Shown here: positions 46,401 through 59,507 of the stretch, one piece after another
Layout: every line of letters begins with the position of its first letter
How positions within the stretch are numbered: the stretch's first letter is position 1
From: Congeria kusceri
Lineage: Eukaryota > Mollusca > Bivalvia > Myida > Dreissenidae
Reading direction: 5' to 3'
Length of the DNA: 64,000 nucleotides
Assembly: GCA_027627225.1 (NCBI GenBank)
Contig: CM051029.1
Span: 29,985,748 to 30,049,747 of the forward strand
Notes under the pieces: model-generated
What the model was told of the DNA's origin: nothing
The model's database searches: none
What the model saw: the letters and a program-made list of their open reading frames with translations, nothing else
Position numbers and translations under genes: made by a program

Positions 46401-49006
46401 GTCAAGAGCAAACGACAGACAATGTAATTAAAAACTACAAAGATGTGCTGTACACGGATGGCAAAATAAATCAACGAATATTCCTTCGTGGAGAGGCTGG
46501 TGTGGGTAAATCAACATTTACTGCGAAGTTAGTATTAGATTGGTGCAAAGACTGTCCAGCTTCTCCGCAGTTCCCGAGGCAGGAAATACCATTCGATGAC
46601 GTGGAAACACTGCAAGAATTTATCTTTATTTTTCATATCACTTTGAGAGATTCTATGGATCAACGTGAAATTCCGAAGATGATAAAAGAACAAATTATCG
46701 ACAACATATATTCAGATGATGAACGTGAAAATGCTCACAGACTTCTCCAAAAAATAATGAAAACAGAAAGGTGTTTAGTTCTTGAAGATGGCTTGGACGA
46801 ATGGAAAGACAAAACAGAAAAATTAGCTGTCCCATTGATGATAGATTGCGACAGCTACTGTACAGTGTTAATAACAACGCGACCATGGAAATTGACAGAT
46901 GAACGAATTAAAGACTCCCAAATCGATTGCTTATTATCACTGGAAGGGGTATATGATCCATTTGGATTAAGTAAAATGATTATGGAGCGCCTTGTTAGCG
47001 AGCGACTGAAGAGACAGCACGACGAATTTAAAGCATACGTTGAAAGTAATAAACTGACCGATTTGTTATTGAAACCAATGTTGCTTGAACTGATGGTATG
47101 TTCGTGGGTGGAGACCTTAGAGAAGAATAAACTGCCTAAGTCTAGATCTTTGTGTGAGATGTATAGTATTATGCTCGACAGTTTTTGTAGAAAGGTGAAC
47201 AACAAAGCTGGGTATTTCGATTTGCCACCAGTTCAATGTTTCCACGGAACACAATATCTCAAGCCAAATATTGAATATGTAGATGCCCTTTCTGAAATGG
47301 CATTTGATCGAATCTTTACGTTTGAGAAAGAGAGTTCTGTTGTTTTCAACGACCGGGAACTGTCAAAATTTCTGTCTGAAGAACAAAAGATTTTTGCACT
47401 AAAGGCCGGTATTTTGTCAGAAAGAAAGTGTTCGAATCTTGTGTATAAATCGTCAACGTGTTCATTCGTCCACAAAACTGTACAAGAGTTTTTAGCAGCA
47501 TATTATATCGCCCAAAATGTATCCGTTATTGATGGTGTCATATCTAGATACATAGTACGTTTTTCTGATAGTTGTAATGATATGTCTCAGACATTCATAT
47601 TCCTTTGTGGAATGAACATCCAGGCGGCAAATACAATATCGTGTTTAATGGATAAACAGGTCAGGCGTTTATGTGGACATGGCAACTTCAATTATCCATT
47701 ACAGGATTACATAATCGCTGGCTATAAAGAAGCCAAAGCCAATATGCAGAATGAAAGTACCATACAACTGAAACTCAGTGACATCTATTTTTCTTGCAGG
47801 AATGACCCAGATAACGAGTCGATAAAACGTATTTTAATGGCAAACTCTTCCAACGTCCGTTCACTGGCAATAAATAACGTACTTTACTCAGATACAATGC
47901 CTGATCCATATGTCGACATTGTACCAACACCTGATATACAGCGAATACTTAAATCGTCTTCAAAATGCCTCAAATATCTTGATCTAGATTTAGACCGTCA
48001 ATCAGCTAAACTGGACCTGTCAGAGTGCTACAACCTTCGGTCATTGGAACTTCATGAAGTGGCTTTGGTACCAAATTCGCTGAGTAAGCTTAACAAATTG
48101 AAAAAACTATCATTAGAATGTTTCTGCCCTGAGCACAGATTTTGTACTGATCCATGTGACATACGTATGTGGTTTCCACATAGCAATGAAGTTGCGACAG
48201 AGAGTGAAAATGTCGCACTTCCTCTCTCATTAAAAACCGTAGTCTTGCGCGAGGCAAAGTTTTGCAGTAATTGGCTTCGTCGTGTCTTAACTACACTATC
48301 TTCATTCGATCATCGTGTTGAATTAACGCTTTCCTATTGCAAGGTAACATTGATGGAAGAACGAAATTGTCATTGCCAGGAGGGGACATTAATGCGGCAA
48401 GCAGATTTGATTAAACCATGTGATATTTCGAATGTTATTTTGCGCTTTGTTGGAGACAGCCCAGGAATTGCCGAAGCAATGCGCGCCTTGAGTGTAAGAC
48501 ATCTAAGTCTGTCTGACGTAGCAAATGAACCACTCTGGTCACATATAATACCAGCGAATACACGGTTGGAACGACTACTAATAAAATCGCAAACGTTTAT
48601 GGACATAAGATTGGTAAATACACTGACGCATGTGCAGTTTACCTTCAAATTATTGCCATTGTCCTCGTTGCGCTTTTGTCTTAACAGCCTGTGCGAACTA
48701 GACCACCTTCAGGACTGCAACATTGAGTTCGGTAGTAAGGAGGAATACGCCTTCGTCGCACAGGAGATACACGAATATCCATTCGCTGAGGTTACCCGAT
48801 TTCGTAAATATGATCTGTCAGCTTCATCTGTGTATCAACATAAAAGAGTTATGGTATTTTTTGCTGATCGCGTCACGGCAAAGACCGATCATTATTTTGA
48901 AATGCGTGTTCACTTAAGCTGTCGGCGAACTTTTATTAACATCATGTGCGTGCATGTGATAAAAAAAAAGCCGTTCAGATTTTTAAATGAAATTATTCAC
49001 AGTTAA
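43414..49006 (+). CDS. HEPN/DZIP3-like, NACHT and LRR-like protein (NLR-type), four coding exons
   Basis: Exons: 43414-43989, 44601-44759, 45292-45517 and 46179-49006. All have GT/AG boundaries (CTTTAAG-type or ATTTTCAG acceptors; donors GTACAA, GTAACA, GTAGCC) and compatible phases (0, 0, 1), giving ~1262 residues. Exons 1-2 resemble the HEPN-like DZIP3 domain of molluscan NLR-type proteins: a cysteine cluster (KCTSCCTANVLKCP), WACNHWHIAKCFLPPDGY, DTDLNGIVNI and VREISRKMRHSSDCKV. Exon 3 is helical, probably coiled coil. Exon 4 has the NACHT domain: P-loop GEAGVGKST (~425-433), Walker B LVLEDGLDEW (~520-529), sensor ITTRPW (~552-557) and winged-helix motif FVHKTVQEFLAAYY (~750-763). The C-terminus has irregular leucine-rich segments (CLKYLDLDLD, LRSLELHEVAL, LNKLKKLSLE). 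NACHT proteins are ATP-driven oligomerising sensors; a role in cytosolic immune sensing is inferred. The boundary after residue 320 and the absence of further 3' exons are predictions. Confidence 0.85.
44960..45085. repeat. Possible tRNA-like SINE fragment in an intron of the NACHT gene
   Basis: AATGGTCTAGTGGTATATCC resembles the D-arm/A-box of a tRNA, followed ~60 bases on by GAAGGACTCGAACTC. The stems do not pair convincingly. Intron 2 location. Confidence 0.3.
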
Positions 49007-50590
49007 CCATAGATAAGAGTAAGCTAACTACACGGCAACTGCAGTGCATAATTTTAAATAATAATGACGACGGTCGTGCATTTATTTAAGGCAGTTAAGC
49101 AATTGAATACACAGTATCGTACACAACACAAAAATGGTATAGGGACATAAAACCAACGGATATATGCACGTTATGAATACATTTTGTTAATGTGACTGTT
49201 GGTGAAAATGGTTGTGCGTTCTATGCATAATGTTGCAAAATGCCAAATGCCAAATGTTGGCGTGTATAGAAACGTTTGGAATTGTCATGAATTAGCGCAG
49301 ACTTCAACAACCGTCATATTAAAACCAATACCACTCAATATGCATCTACTCTTGTTCTAAAAATAATGGTGGGACTATGTGTGATACTGATTTATCACAT
49401 TTGTTCCGTTTATGTATTTTTTAATATTCTTTCGAAGTCCATGTGAACTGAGTAATACTTTTTAGGAGATAGTCGTTAATTAAACTATCTCAGTTGTGAG
49501 CAAATAATTTTTTATACACAAAAATACATATTCCGATGGCTTTCAAGTAGAGCAAACGTGTGAGCTTATCATGCATTATTTAACATTAAAATTAAATCTT
49601 TTTATGTAACTGTAGTATCCCATTCATGTCTGTGTTTATGTATATTATATGAATGCATTTCGAGGATTGCTAATTACTGTACAAAGAAGAAGTAATACAT
49701 TGACGCGAGTTAATTACAAAAAATCTAACATTCCGTTCACATTTAAAAGTAGGAACTCAACCATGAGTTATGCTGCTACATGTAGTAACATATGTCAGGG
49801 TTGAATTCCTACTTCTAAATGTGAATATATGTAATATGTAAATATGTTAATACTATCATGAAAACAAGTCATCAACCGGGTAGATTGAACAACCTTCTGG
49901 GTTTCGTATGGCAAGTACACGAGCAAGAGTATATTTATATTTCCTATAAACTATCACCGACAATCCTAATCTTATTTGTTGACTCGTTGCTGATATATTT
50001 TATAGTGCAGGTCAATGGCTGTGCTATTTATTCCCTTAGAGTGGTTAGCAAAGTTCTTTTACTGTGTTGTTCCTTAATAGAAATTAGTAAATTTCATGCC
50101 ATTTTGCTCATAGTTAAACAATTCAAATGCTAAATTCAACAAGTGTTTGTCACAGGATGAGACTGCAGTAACCTACCGGTGGCTTGTTACAGGAAAAAAA
50201 TATGACGGTCAGAAAGACCAACCGACAACTGCAAAACAATAGGCAGTTTTTTCTTTGAAGGGGGTAGTTCATATTTTGTGTGCATTATCGTGAGTTTAGA
50301 TAAACAGACTAATTTACTAATATAATGTATACAGGATGGATAGTTATGATGTAGGAAATAGAGCTAACAAATTAAATAATGTACATAATGAAACACACCA
50401 ATAGGGGGCTACTAATCAATAATTATGATAAACCTGATCTGATAAGGGACAAATAACTCATGTAATACTTCACAGCCGTTATCTGATTACAACTTGCTTA
50501 TCCTAAGGCAGCTTGCACACAACTATTAAGAGAACAGTGGAATTCTCCATAAATAGCATAGAAGCTAAGCTAAAGATATTAGTTTGTGGT
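49007..50590. other. No gene recognised; one hairpin
   Basis: AT-rich downstream region of the NACHT gene. A strong inverted repeat lies at about 49736-49825 (TTCACATTTAAAAGTAGGAA ... TTCCTACTTCTAAATGTGAA). A plus-strand ORF at 49858-50133 has no recognised motif. Confidence 0.5.
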
Positions 50591-50609
50591 TGTTTAGTTT
50601 TTGGCCACT

Positions 50610-50712
50610 GGATATTGTGTTTTATTATAGATAGTATTGTTATTTCTTTGTGTTGTTTTGTTTGTTGTGTTTTATTATAGATAGTATTGTTATTTCTTTG
50701 TGTTGTTTTGTA
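50610..50712. repeat. 50-bp direct tandem duplication
   Basis: Two adjacent, nearly identical copies of a unit starting GTGTTTTATTATAGATAGTA and continuing TTGTTATTTCTTTGTGTTGTT. It produces a duplicated peptide on the minus strand that is not a gene. Confidence 0.9.
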
Positions 50713-52534
50713 CACAAAGTTCCTCTATTTTTTCGGGATATATTGATCTTGATATATTTCTGTCAGATGGCAGAAGTTGCAAGCTGTGTGCATGTAAAGT
50801 AAGTTCTTTTAATATAACTTTACTGTGGTATAGAGCGTTATGAGTTACTAAATCTAACTAGAAATCTTAAAATGGCTTTGCTTTGGTATAATACTTGCAG
50901 AATGATCTAGTTAAACTTGTAATGCTAGAAATATTTATGCTTGCTAAAAAGGGGTTAAATGCCTAATCACCTAAAAGTTCGGGCTTTATCCATTTTACAT
51001 TACGGTGTCTCCGAACAATGACCGTATAACGGGTATACATTTAAACAACGACTTAAGCATATTTACAAAGTAGAATGGCTAATATAAAACGTCGTTCATT
51101 TATACATGCAAAGAGGTATTTGAACATTTCTTTTTTAACTAAAAAAAATATATACTTTTTCGGATTTTTCTAATTTGTTTAACAAAAGTCATACTTATTT
51201 GGTCAAATAATATTAGCAGACATGTGTAACAACAGCTCAGTATCCGCACTGAGTATCAATGTATATTGTGCGATATTTAAATCTTGAGACTTACCTTGAA
51301 GTTATGCGTTTTATTGAAATAAATTACAAAACCAGTAGTATGTTTGCCATATTTTAATCCTAGATATATTTTGTATCATTTTATCCTTCATACTTTGGAT
51401 TACCGACGTACAGGTGAATTAGGTTGACTATAAAGGTTTTAAAGTTCGATCGGTTTTCCTTGAGTAGCACAAAAACTAATCACATAGAGTCTATGATAGT
51501 GAAAACAAACAATTATTTTTTATTCAAAATCAAACAGAAATAAACTTCATTATTGCTATATTGTTAACTAAATAAATAGTGTATGAATATACATATCAGT
51601 TGCACATATTGGTCAATAAATCATTTCGCTTTTTTACTATCTCATAAATATGCGTTTGCTTACAAATCCGCATCGACACTGTCAATCAAATATGATATAA
51701 AATAAAAATAAAATATATATAAAAACAAACACAACTTTCATCTTACTGATGTCTGTCCGAGCATTATACTTATTTGTTTTCTTGATTATAATATTTAAAT
51801 TCCACATCAAGTGCTACGGAAATTAATTGATAAGCAACGTCCGTTTCGGTTGCATTTTACTATGATTGTATTAGATGCACAAAGTCGTACAAATCGAACA
51901 AACACCAAAATTGGACTTTTTCCACTAGCTGTTCGTTTGTCCGTTGGGATGGATGTTTCGTTATATAATTCTTATGTGCGGCTAACGCAGTGAGGTCAGT
52001 GAAATAATTAGATAAATTACACGAAATCATCATATAACTGTAGGTTTTTTTAATGCAAAATTATTTGTTAATGCATTTGATTAATGTCCTGCATACATGC
52101 TACTAGCCTTAACATATTTCAAAAAGAAATTTAACTCCGCATTAAATGAAATTAAACAACGTCCAAACATTTGTCTCTCCATACTAGATGAGTAGAAAGA
52201 TATACTTTCTTATCATTCCTTTTATCTGATTGTGTGTTACAAGAATTATTCGTTTCACCTTACAAGAAACACGGTATTAATGTTCATTTACATTGATATC
52301 GTTGAACCTCACAGTTGTTTATTATGTATTAATTTCAAGATGTATGTTGCAATAGGCAGAGCCCACTTTCTCTGGTATTTTTAAATGGTATATAGATATG
52401 ATTTGGGCATTAAGAATAGTTGCTGTTTTCTCCAGTCATTGGCGGTTGTCTGTATATGTGAGCAAGAATACAGTCATTTTTGAATAGTGCATGGATACTG
52501 CATGATTTTATTTTAGCATGTGTCACCCTTCTGT
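50713..52534. other. No gene recognised
   Basis: AT-rich sequence with no supported exon, RNA gene or element. Confidence 0.5.
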
Positions 52535-53128
52535 TTTCCTTCTTTGCTCATATAAAAACGGAGCAGTTAATAATTGGATTTATCATACCTCGCCCTAATG
52601 TTTCCGTCTTTCTTCATCTAAAAAGGGAGAAGTAATTATTGGATTTATCGCACCACACTCTTATGTTTTTCTTCTCTATACATACAAAAACAGAGAAGTT
52701 AATAATTGGATTTATCATACCTCACCCTTTTGTTTTGCTTCTGTGTGCATATAAAAACAGAGAAGTTAATAGTTGGATTTATCATACTTCACCCTTATGT
52801 TTTCCTTCTTTATTCATATAAAAACAGAGAAGTATATAATTGGATGTATCATACCTCACCCTTTTTTGTCCTTCTTTATACATAAAAAAACAGAGAAGTT
52901 AATAATTGGATTTATCATACCTCACCCTTTTGTTTTCCTTCTGTGTGCATATAAAAACAGAGAAGTTAATAGTTGGATTTATCATTCCTAACCCTGATGT
53001 TTTCCTTCTTTATTCATATAAAAACAGAAAAGTATATAATTGGATGTATCATACCTCACCCTTTTTTTTCCTTCTGTGCACATATAAAATCGGAGAAATT
53101 AATAATTGGATTTATCACACCTCGCCCT
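52535..53128. repeat. ~67-bp minisatellite, nine units
   Basis: Units carry TTGGATTTATCATACCTCAC, then CCTTTTGTTTTCCTTCT and CATATAAAAACAGAGAAGTT. The TTGGAT(T/G)TATC core recurs at about 52573, 52637, 52705, 52772, 52839, 52905, 52972, 53039 and 53105. The last unit joins directly to the LINE fragment at 53129. Two more diverged units lie at 55595-55705, beyond the LINE. The ORFs here are repeat artefacts. Confidence 0.9.
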
Positions 53129-54100
53129 AATGTTTCCGTCCACTACCTAGGCATTACCCTTTCCAGCAATGGTTCTTTCCTCAATGCACGGAAACACTTA
53201 GCCGAGCAAGCAACAAAAGCAATGCACCTTCTATATACTAGAGCAAATAATGCAGAGCTACCTATTGATTTAATTCTTAAACTTTTCGACCACACTGTTT
53301 TACCAATTTTAATCTATGGCTCAGAAATGTTTGGTTTTGAAAATGTAGATATCTTGGAGAAAGTCCATAATAACTTCCTTAGAAAAATTACGAATGCTCG
53401 GAAATCAACCCCAATGGCTTTTTTATATGGTGAACTTGGCAGATACCCTATAGCAATTAACATCAAAAAGTCGCATGATCTCTTTTTGGAATAGAATCTT
53501 AATAGGCAAAGATCAGAAATTATCTATCCAAATCTATAAATACATGATGAACTTGCCAATCTCAATTTTAAATGGGCCAACAAAATTAAAGAAATCCTCA
53601 ACTCAGTAAACTTAAGTAACTTATGGGATAACCAATTCCTAACAACCCAAAATAATATTTGCCGCTTAGTCAAAGCCAAATTATTAACCCAATTCAAAAC
53701 CCAATGGCACAATCAACTACAGCAAACACATAAGGGACAAATATATACCAGTTTCAAACAAACTCCATCCTTTGAAGACTACTTTATAAAACTTACAAAA
53801 ACTGAATATACATACCTCTTTAAATTTAGAACTGCAAATCACTGGTTACCAGTTGAAACCGGTCGATACGATGGAACCCCATTTGTGGAAAGAATATGCA
53901 GACTTTGTAACTCTGGTCAAGTTGGCTCCGAACATCACTATCTACTAAACTGCGATTTCTTTAAATCTGAAAGAGAACAATTCTTAGGACATGATCTTTA
54001 TGATGCTACTCTTATTAAAATCCTAACATCTAATTCCTTACAACTATTACAGAATACAAGCAAATTTATTCGCTTCATATTCAGTAAGTTTAAGCGATAG
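53129..54100 (+). pseudogene. LINE ORF2 C-terminal fragment, frameshifted
   Basis: Begins abruptly at YLGITLSSNGSF, just after the RT core, and continues KHLAEQATKAMHLLYTRA, LPILIYGSEMFGFENVDILE and FLYGELGRYPIAINIKKS. The frame is then lost at about 53470-53495. A second frame carries LNFKWANKIKEILNSVN, TANHWLPVETGRYDGTP and the CCHC-like VERICRLCNSGQVGSEHHYL, then LLNCDFF, ending at a TAG at 54098-54100. It lacks the RT catalytic centre and endonuclease, so it is a dead fragment, from a family distinct from the 33.8 kb and 37.9 kb LINEs. Confidence 0.8.
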
Positions 54101-55384
54101 CAAGTTATCTATTTAACTACCTGTTTTTACCAATGCCACCAGCTAATACACCAACTCTAATATTGTAATTTGTAACAATACTGCCTTTATTTCAATGTAT
54201 TTTTATTGTTAACAGCATAACATATTTACATATTATCTCAATATAAGTGACCGTTTACACTTGTGTAATCAATATATCAAAATATTTGTCTGGTCACAAA
54301 TGTATATATTTTTGCATGTATATACTAATCACATTATTTACTTTAATTAGAAATATATGCATGTAAATATAAACTGTGCAATGTAAATAATAACTTCATT
54401 CTGTATTTGTACCAAATGATAACTGCATAATTATATGTCAATATTAACGTAAGATTGCTATATACTTATACTCATATAACAGAAATAATTGCAGCATTAT
54501 ATAAGAGTAGTACAAAATGGTACCACTCACGTACAAGTGTTAACATTTTAAATATTTTTGCCTGCTATATTGATATTATATTTCAAATAAGGCAATGGAA
54601 ACAATTGTTGTATTCTAAATGAGTACAACTGATACCTATATTTCACCTACAATCCTGTTTCTTTATCCTAATTAATCTAGCAGTTCTAGTACATAAATTA
54701 ATAATTATACTTTTGTTACTTCCCTTTAAACTTATCCAGCACACAAATTATAATTTGCTTTTGCCCCATCAGTCATTTAATGTTAACCCCTCAGATAACG
54801 GCATTCTCCATTGTAATCCTGCAATGCAAAGCTGATTAGAGTAATTACCACACACAATAGGTCCTCCATCTTGCCTTTGTGTTCAACATCGACCTCGCGT
54901 GCAGGTGCACTCAAGCGTAAATCATGACAAAAATAACTGCTGTTGACTGAAACCGTTACAAAGCTAGCTCCAGCACCATAAACGCTAACGCAGACAGTCT
55001 TTCGCAACAACATGTCTTTTAAGTATTGATAATGAATTAAATTTCTGACGCAAAATGTAAACCTTTTAAAACGCGTAGTCGTTTCAATTTCTCAATCCGA
55101 AACGCCGCGTGCAAACGAAAATACGTCACCGCACAACTATTATCACAAACCACTAATTATTTTTACCAGTGCTAGTATTAAAATGCTCTTATAGAACTGT
55201 ACTATTATTTGTTTCTTAAATGCCACTATTATGATGATTATGATAACTATGACGATTATCATTATTATGATTATTATGATTAGTATGATCATTTTGAATA
55301 TGATATGATAAATGATTGTGATTTTGATACTTTTATCAAGTTTTTGGTATTTTGATTTTGATTATAGATCTCACATTATTGCTA

Positions 55385-55415
<31 letters not shown>

Positions 55416-55594
55416 CATATGTTCCGACTATGGATCTTATTATTTAAATACCCCCCGTATATCATCTACACAATTGTGTTAACGTAAAAATTATCGGAAG
55501 TTACTAATTTACTAACAATTTTGCTTTGTTATATTGCCCTAATTGTATATGTTATATACTTGGGTGAAAATAAAAGTCTTGTTAACTGTTCACT
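54101..55594. other. No firm gene; possible signal-peptide exon on minus strand
   Basis: AT-rich. A minus-strand ATG at 54869 opens MEDLLCVVITLISFALQDYN (then GEC, stop at 54783), which looks like a signal peptide but has no following domain or clear donor. Short (ATT/ATG)n tracts lie at 55220-55310 and 55388-55417. Confidence 0.35.
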
Positions 55595-55705
55595 GTTTAT
55601 TCATATAAAAACGAAGAAGTTAATAATTTTATTTATCATACCTCACCGCCTGATTTCCTTCTTTGATCATATTAAAACGGGGCAATCAATAATTGGACAT
55701 CTCAT
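55595..55705. repeat. Two diverged units of the 67-bp minisatellite
   Basis: TTTATTCATATAAAAACGAA, GAAGTTAATAAT, TTTATCATACCTCACC, CTTCTTTGATCATATTAAAA and AATAATTGGA repeat the unit of 52535-53128. They are separated from that array by the LINE fragment and 1.5 kb of other sequence. Confidence 0.8.
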
Positions 55706-56859
55706 ATAGCAATAACAACGGATATATATGGTCGCGGCGATAAACAAATTGATCATAGGCGATTATGAAACAATGAGTAAATAATTTCGTGTTACAAAAG
55801 CGCATTGTTTATCCAGACGACATCTGACTTTCAAAGTGACAGCACGGTTGCATTCGTGTCTAAGGATGAAAATGTATTCCTTCAACACAATCTTTGTTTC
55901 GGTATAATTAAATAAATACTGCATTCTTTTAGAACAATAATGCTTTTTTAAACTCTCAAGGCAACAGTATTTTTTCCCATCTTCACATCGGCGTTGACGA
56001 AACAACACTTCGTGAGATAATCTTAGCTGTATGTCCATATTGTGGAAATATACCTGTCGCGTGCACGGACTACGTTTTCTTTCCAGAACACGATACTGTT
56101 TACATTTACCGATAGCATTTTCTGGTCAGTATTTGAAAGAGAATTTACAGACATTGCATTAAAATAAATACACAAACATGTTCTCCCAAACTAATTACAT
56201 AGAAGTTATATAAGTATGTGATTAATCAGACTTTTTGCAAACGACCTGGAAGGTCATGGTCATTTACTGTGTATTGATACATTTTTAGATTTCCGATTGT
56301 TGAACGTGTTATTTCGCTTTCGCTTCCAACTAAATAAATTACAACAGTGTAACTAGTCTAATTTGCTGTTGTACTTTTGCTGTTGGAATGTCGTGAAAGA
56401 TCCATTCAGGTAATCAAAATTGAAGAACGGTGAAATGTAAGACTATCTCATTATTATTAAATGTACGAAAGTTGGATATTTAAAATAATGATATATTCTT
56501 ACATTTCTTTATTTGTCATCATGTGATTCATCAAAATCGTTTTAAACAGTTTACTTCATTCAATATTTACAATAATCATAACGGCCGAATGTGCGAGATG
56601 GAGACAGGTGCTTTTGTTATTAGGCATATTTTAGAGCACTGTATAAATTCCTTTAACGTCAAAGACATAAGCCACTATCCTGATGGATTTCGAACAAAAC
56701 AGTTTTTATAACCTGCATACGCGGCGATAATTTGGCAAAATATATTTCTGAAAAAAGTAAATAAACAATTTAATTTCTTCTTCATGCGAACTAGGTCGAG
56801 TGTAACGTTATACCACAAGTTACCACAAGTTATTAGTTTCATGTGACAAATCAGTAATT
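55706..56859. other. No gene recognised
   Basis: AT-rich DNA. Unsupported ORFs at 55763-56038 (minus) and 56523-56711 (plus) show no motif. Confidence 0.5.
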
Positions 56860-57107
56860 TCTAATATATGTAAATATATCAAAGAAGCTTTTGTTATAAG
56901 AAGTGCGATCCTAAATAATACTGTTTAGATAAATTTCATTACCGCCTCGATAGAACTTAAGTGTTGTTGCCATCGATTGTGTTTATTTGTATTCTGAAAT
57001 GAATACTTTATGTATATAATGTTATTTTGTATACCTATTTACGTGACAGAAATAATGTTTATATTTATGTATGAAGACGATGTACTGTTGTATAAGTCTG
57101 AATAAAC

Positions 57108-57174
<67 letters not shown>

Positions 57175-57176
57175 TA
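56860..57176 (+). mobile_element. LINE 3' end with (CTGT)n tail
   Basis: The frame at about 56866-56928 reads NICKYIKEAFVIRSAILNN then TV and stop TAG, closely matching the end of the LINE ORF at 33784 (NLCKYVKEALTIRNTIIN). It is followed by ~170 bases of 3' sequence including TATAAGTCTGAATAAACTGT, also matched next to the tail of the 33393 copy, and then 16-17 CTGT repeats. A short 5'-truncated insertion. Confidence 0.85.
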
Positions 57177-59500
57177 TAATACAATGAAAAAGGTGTCCGC
57201 TGTTTTTCCATGTATCGTTATCAATGAAGTTAGCGGGGATAGATTTAGAAGTCTTACGGTGGTAGAAACCCAGCTTTAAATTAGATATTTACACAAAAAT
57301 ACCTTGCGCAAACTTCAATGACCTGTGTATGCATGTACAGTTTTGCTTTTGTGGATGTAGTTTTCATATCATCGACTTTCTGAAAAAAAATTAACACGCA
57401 AAATTAATACCTTAAGTTCCCCACTAATCACGTGTGCACATTATGTTTAAATACTCAAAATGCCCAATGTGCAGACATTAATGATCTTTGTTAAGATACT
57501 CGTCTGTAATTGAATAAACTGCATCTGTTCATGTATAATTTAATTACACCTTACGCAATAATGTTGTTTTGTTGACATTTTACTTAGTTGTTTATTCCTA
57601 CAGTGGTCAATACCCAGCTTAATACAATGTTACAAGACGGTTCCAATAACCATTGATGACGTGTGAAAAAATATGTGTGTGAATGAATCCAAGTATGGTT
57701 ATTCTGTGTAACAGTTATAAATTAACATTCAAAAATTTAACTATTTAGTAATGTACATTAATTAGAAGTGAGCATCCCTTATCACTATCATACCTATATT
57801 TTTGTGAACACGTTTCTTTGCTGATAAATATACCATTGGGCTCCATCTGATTAAAATCTAATCCTAAAATACGCTTTGCAATAGAAGGCCATCTTCTGAC
57901 AATTTTTCATTCAGCCAATCAGAGCCTTGCTTTCATGGTTTTGAAAGTGAAAGTGAAATTAGCTGCTATCACAACGTGAAGTTATTAAACAGTCATCTGT
58001 TTACCATGTGAACACAATTTTAGAGGCAAGCTGTGGGATATACGCCAAATAAGAACAATTTTTAGTATAAATATCTATTTTATAATAAATACATATAGTC
58101 TTAAATTACAACACAAAACAAACGACATAATGCTTCTCGAAAGGAAAAATCTTATTGGTTGAGAAATAAATAGCTTTTTTTTCAAATTCCGGATTTGCGA
58201 GAAAAATGTATTCAACAGACAGCCATTAGATGTTCCTGCAGGAAGATCATGCCCTTTGTTACAATGCCATAGGGCTAACATTGGGCTAACTAAAAATATG
58301 AGCATGAACATAAACACATGAACCTGAAATCAAAGCTAATTAATTATCAAGGGTTGCTGACAAATCACCATGTGCTTTGATTAATACTGTAATCCGAATC
58401 CTATTACATCAAAATGTACATTGTTGCGATGAGAGTCAATATTAATATTACAAAATGAAATTCAGCAATATGTTCTTATGTAACACGTTATATAGAAGCA
58501 AGTTAATAAGCAGTCGATATTAGAATAAATTGTTAATATAATACGTTAAATACTAAAGGAACTGTTTTGCTAAATATAATTGCACTTATGTTTTTTACTA
58601 TAACAAAACTGAAGAAATTCATGACAACGGGTGTGGGAATACATGTATTTTCAGTCAAAAACATTTAAGTAAAATAACATCATATTAATGCTGGGTAACG
58701 GAATTATCCTAGCGAATAATTGCAGTATACACTCTGTTGTGTTATTTTAATGTTATTTTAAATGTCTTCTTCTTTTGTGAAATGTTTAAGCTGACATATA
58801 TGTAATGAGTTTTGCACAATGGTAACAGCTATATTTATGTATTTACACCTACGTTTTTATTTATATTGTACCACGTTTCAGTCAATAACAGCTGCAAGTT
58901 AAACATTGGACTTACGTTCTAACAACTACAAGCAAACTGTGTATATCTAGCAAACAATTCACTCCAGCGGATGATACCAATGGTAACCAGTTCATAACAA
59001 GGTGTAAGTAAACATAAATTCATTTCACAAATGAACGTGCATTCGAACACAGGGCGGATCGCATATTATTAACCTCACCTACGCATAGATAAACATTGTG
59101 CATTGAGACGTGACCATGTTGGTTTTGATTTGGTCATTGTTATTATTGTCATGCAATTGATAAATGAAAATAAAATACACGAACACAGAACTCAGAATTT
59201 TAAAACAAATCAAATATCACTTCATAAATTGCAATGAAACATACCACTCAACCATTCTTCTTTTGTTTATAGTTGTATTTTGATCCATATCAATGCATTG
59301 TACTACATTTGTAATGAATGACAATTTAAACTGACACGAAAAAGGCAATTGCATTGATACCCGGATTAAGTGTACTGTGCTGATCTTGAGTGTCTCAGAG
59401 GTCGTTGTTGGACTGTAGTTCGATCTCCGACTAACACGGTTTACATGAAATATTTGCGTTTGCAAGACACATTCGTGAAACAATACAGGCCTGACTTTTG
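57177..59500. other. No gene recognised
   Basis: AT-rich, with no supported exon, RNA gene or element. Confidence 0.5.
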
Positions 59501-59507
59501 AATGACC

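Noticed and set aside
52639..53130. ORFs reading IIGFIIPHP repeats upstream of the LINE fragment
   Set aside because: They translate the 67-bp minisatellite; the apparent fusion to the LINE frame is accidental.
54783..54869. Minus-strand signal-peptide-like 28-codon ORF
   Set aside because: Hydrophobic start resembles a signal peptide, but there is no downstream exon or clear donor.
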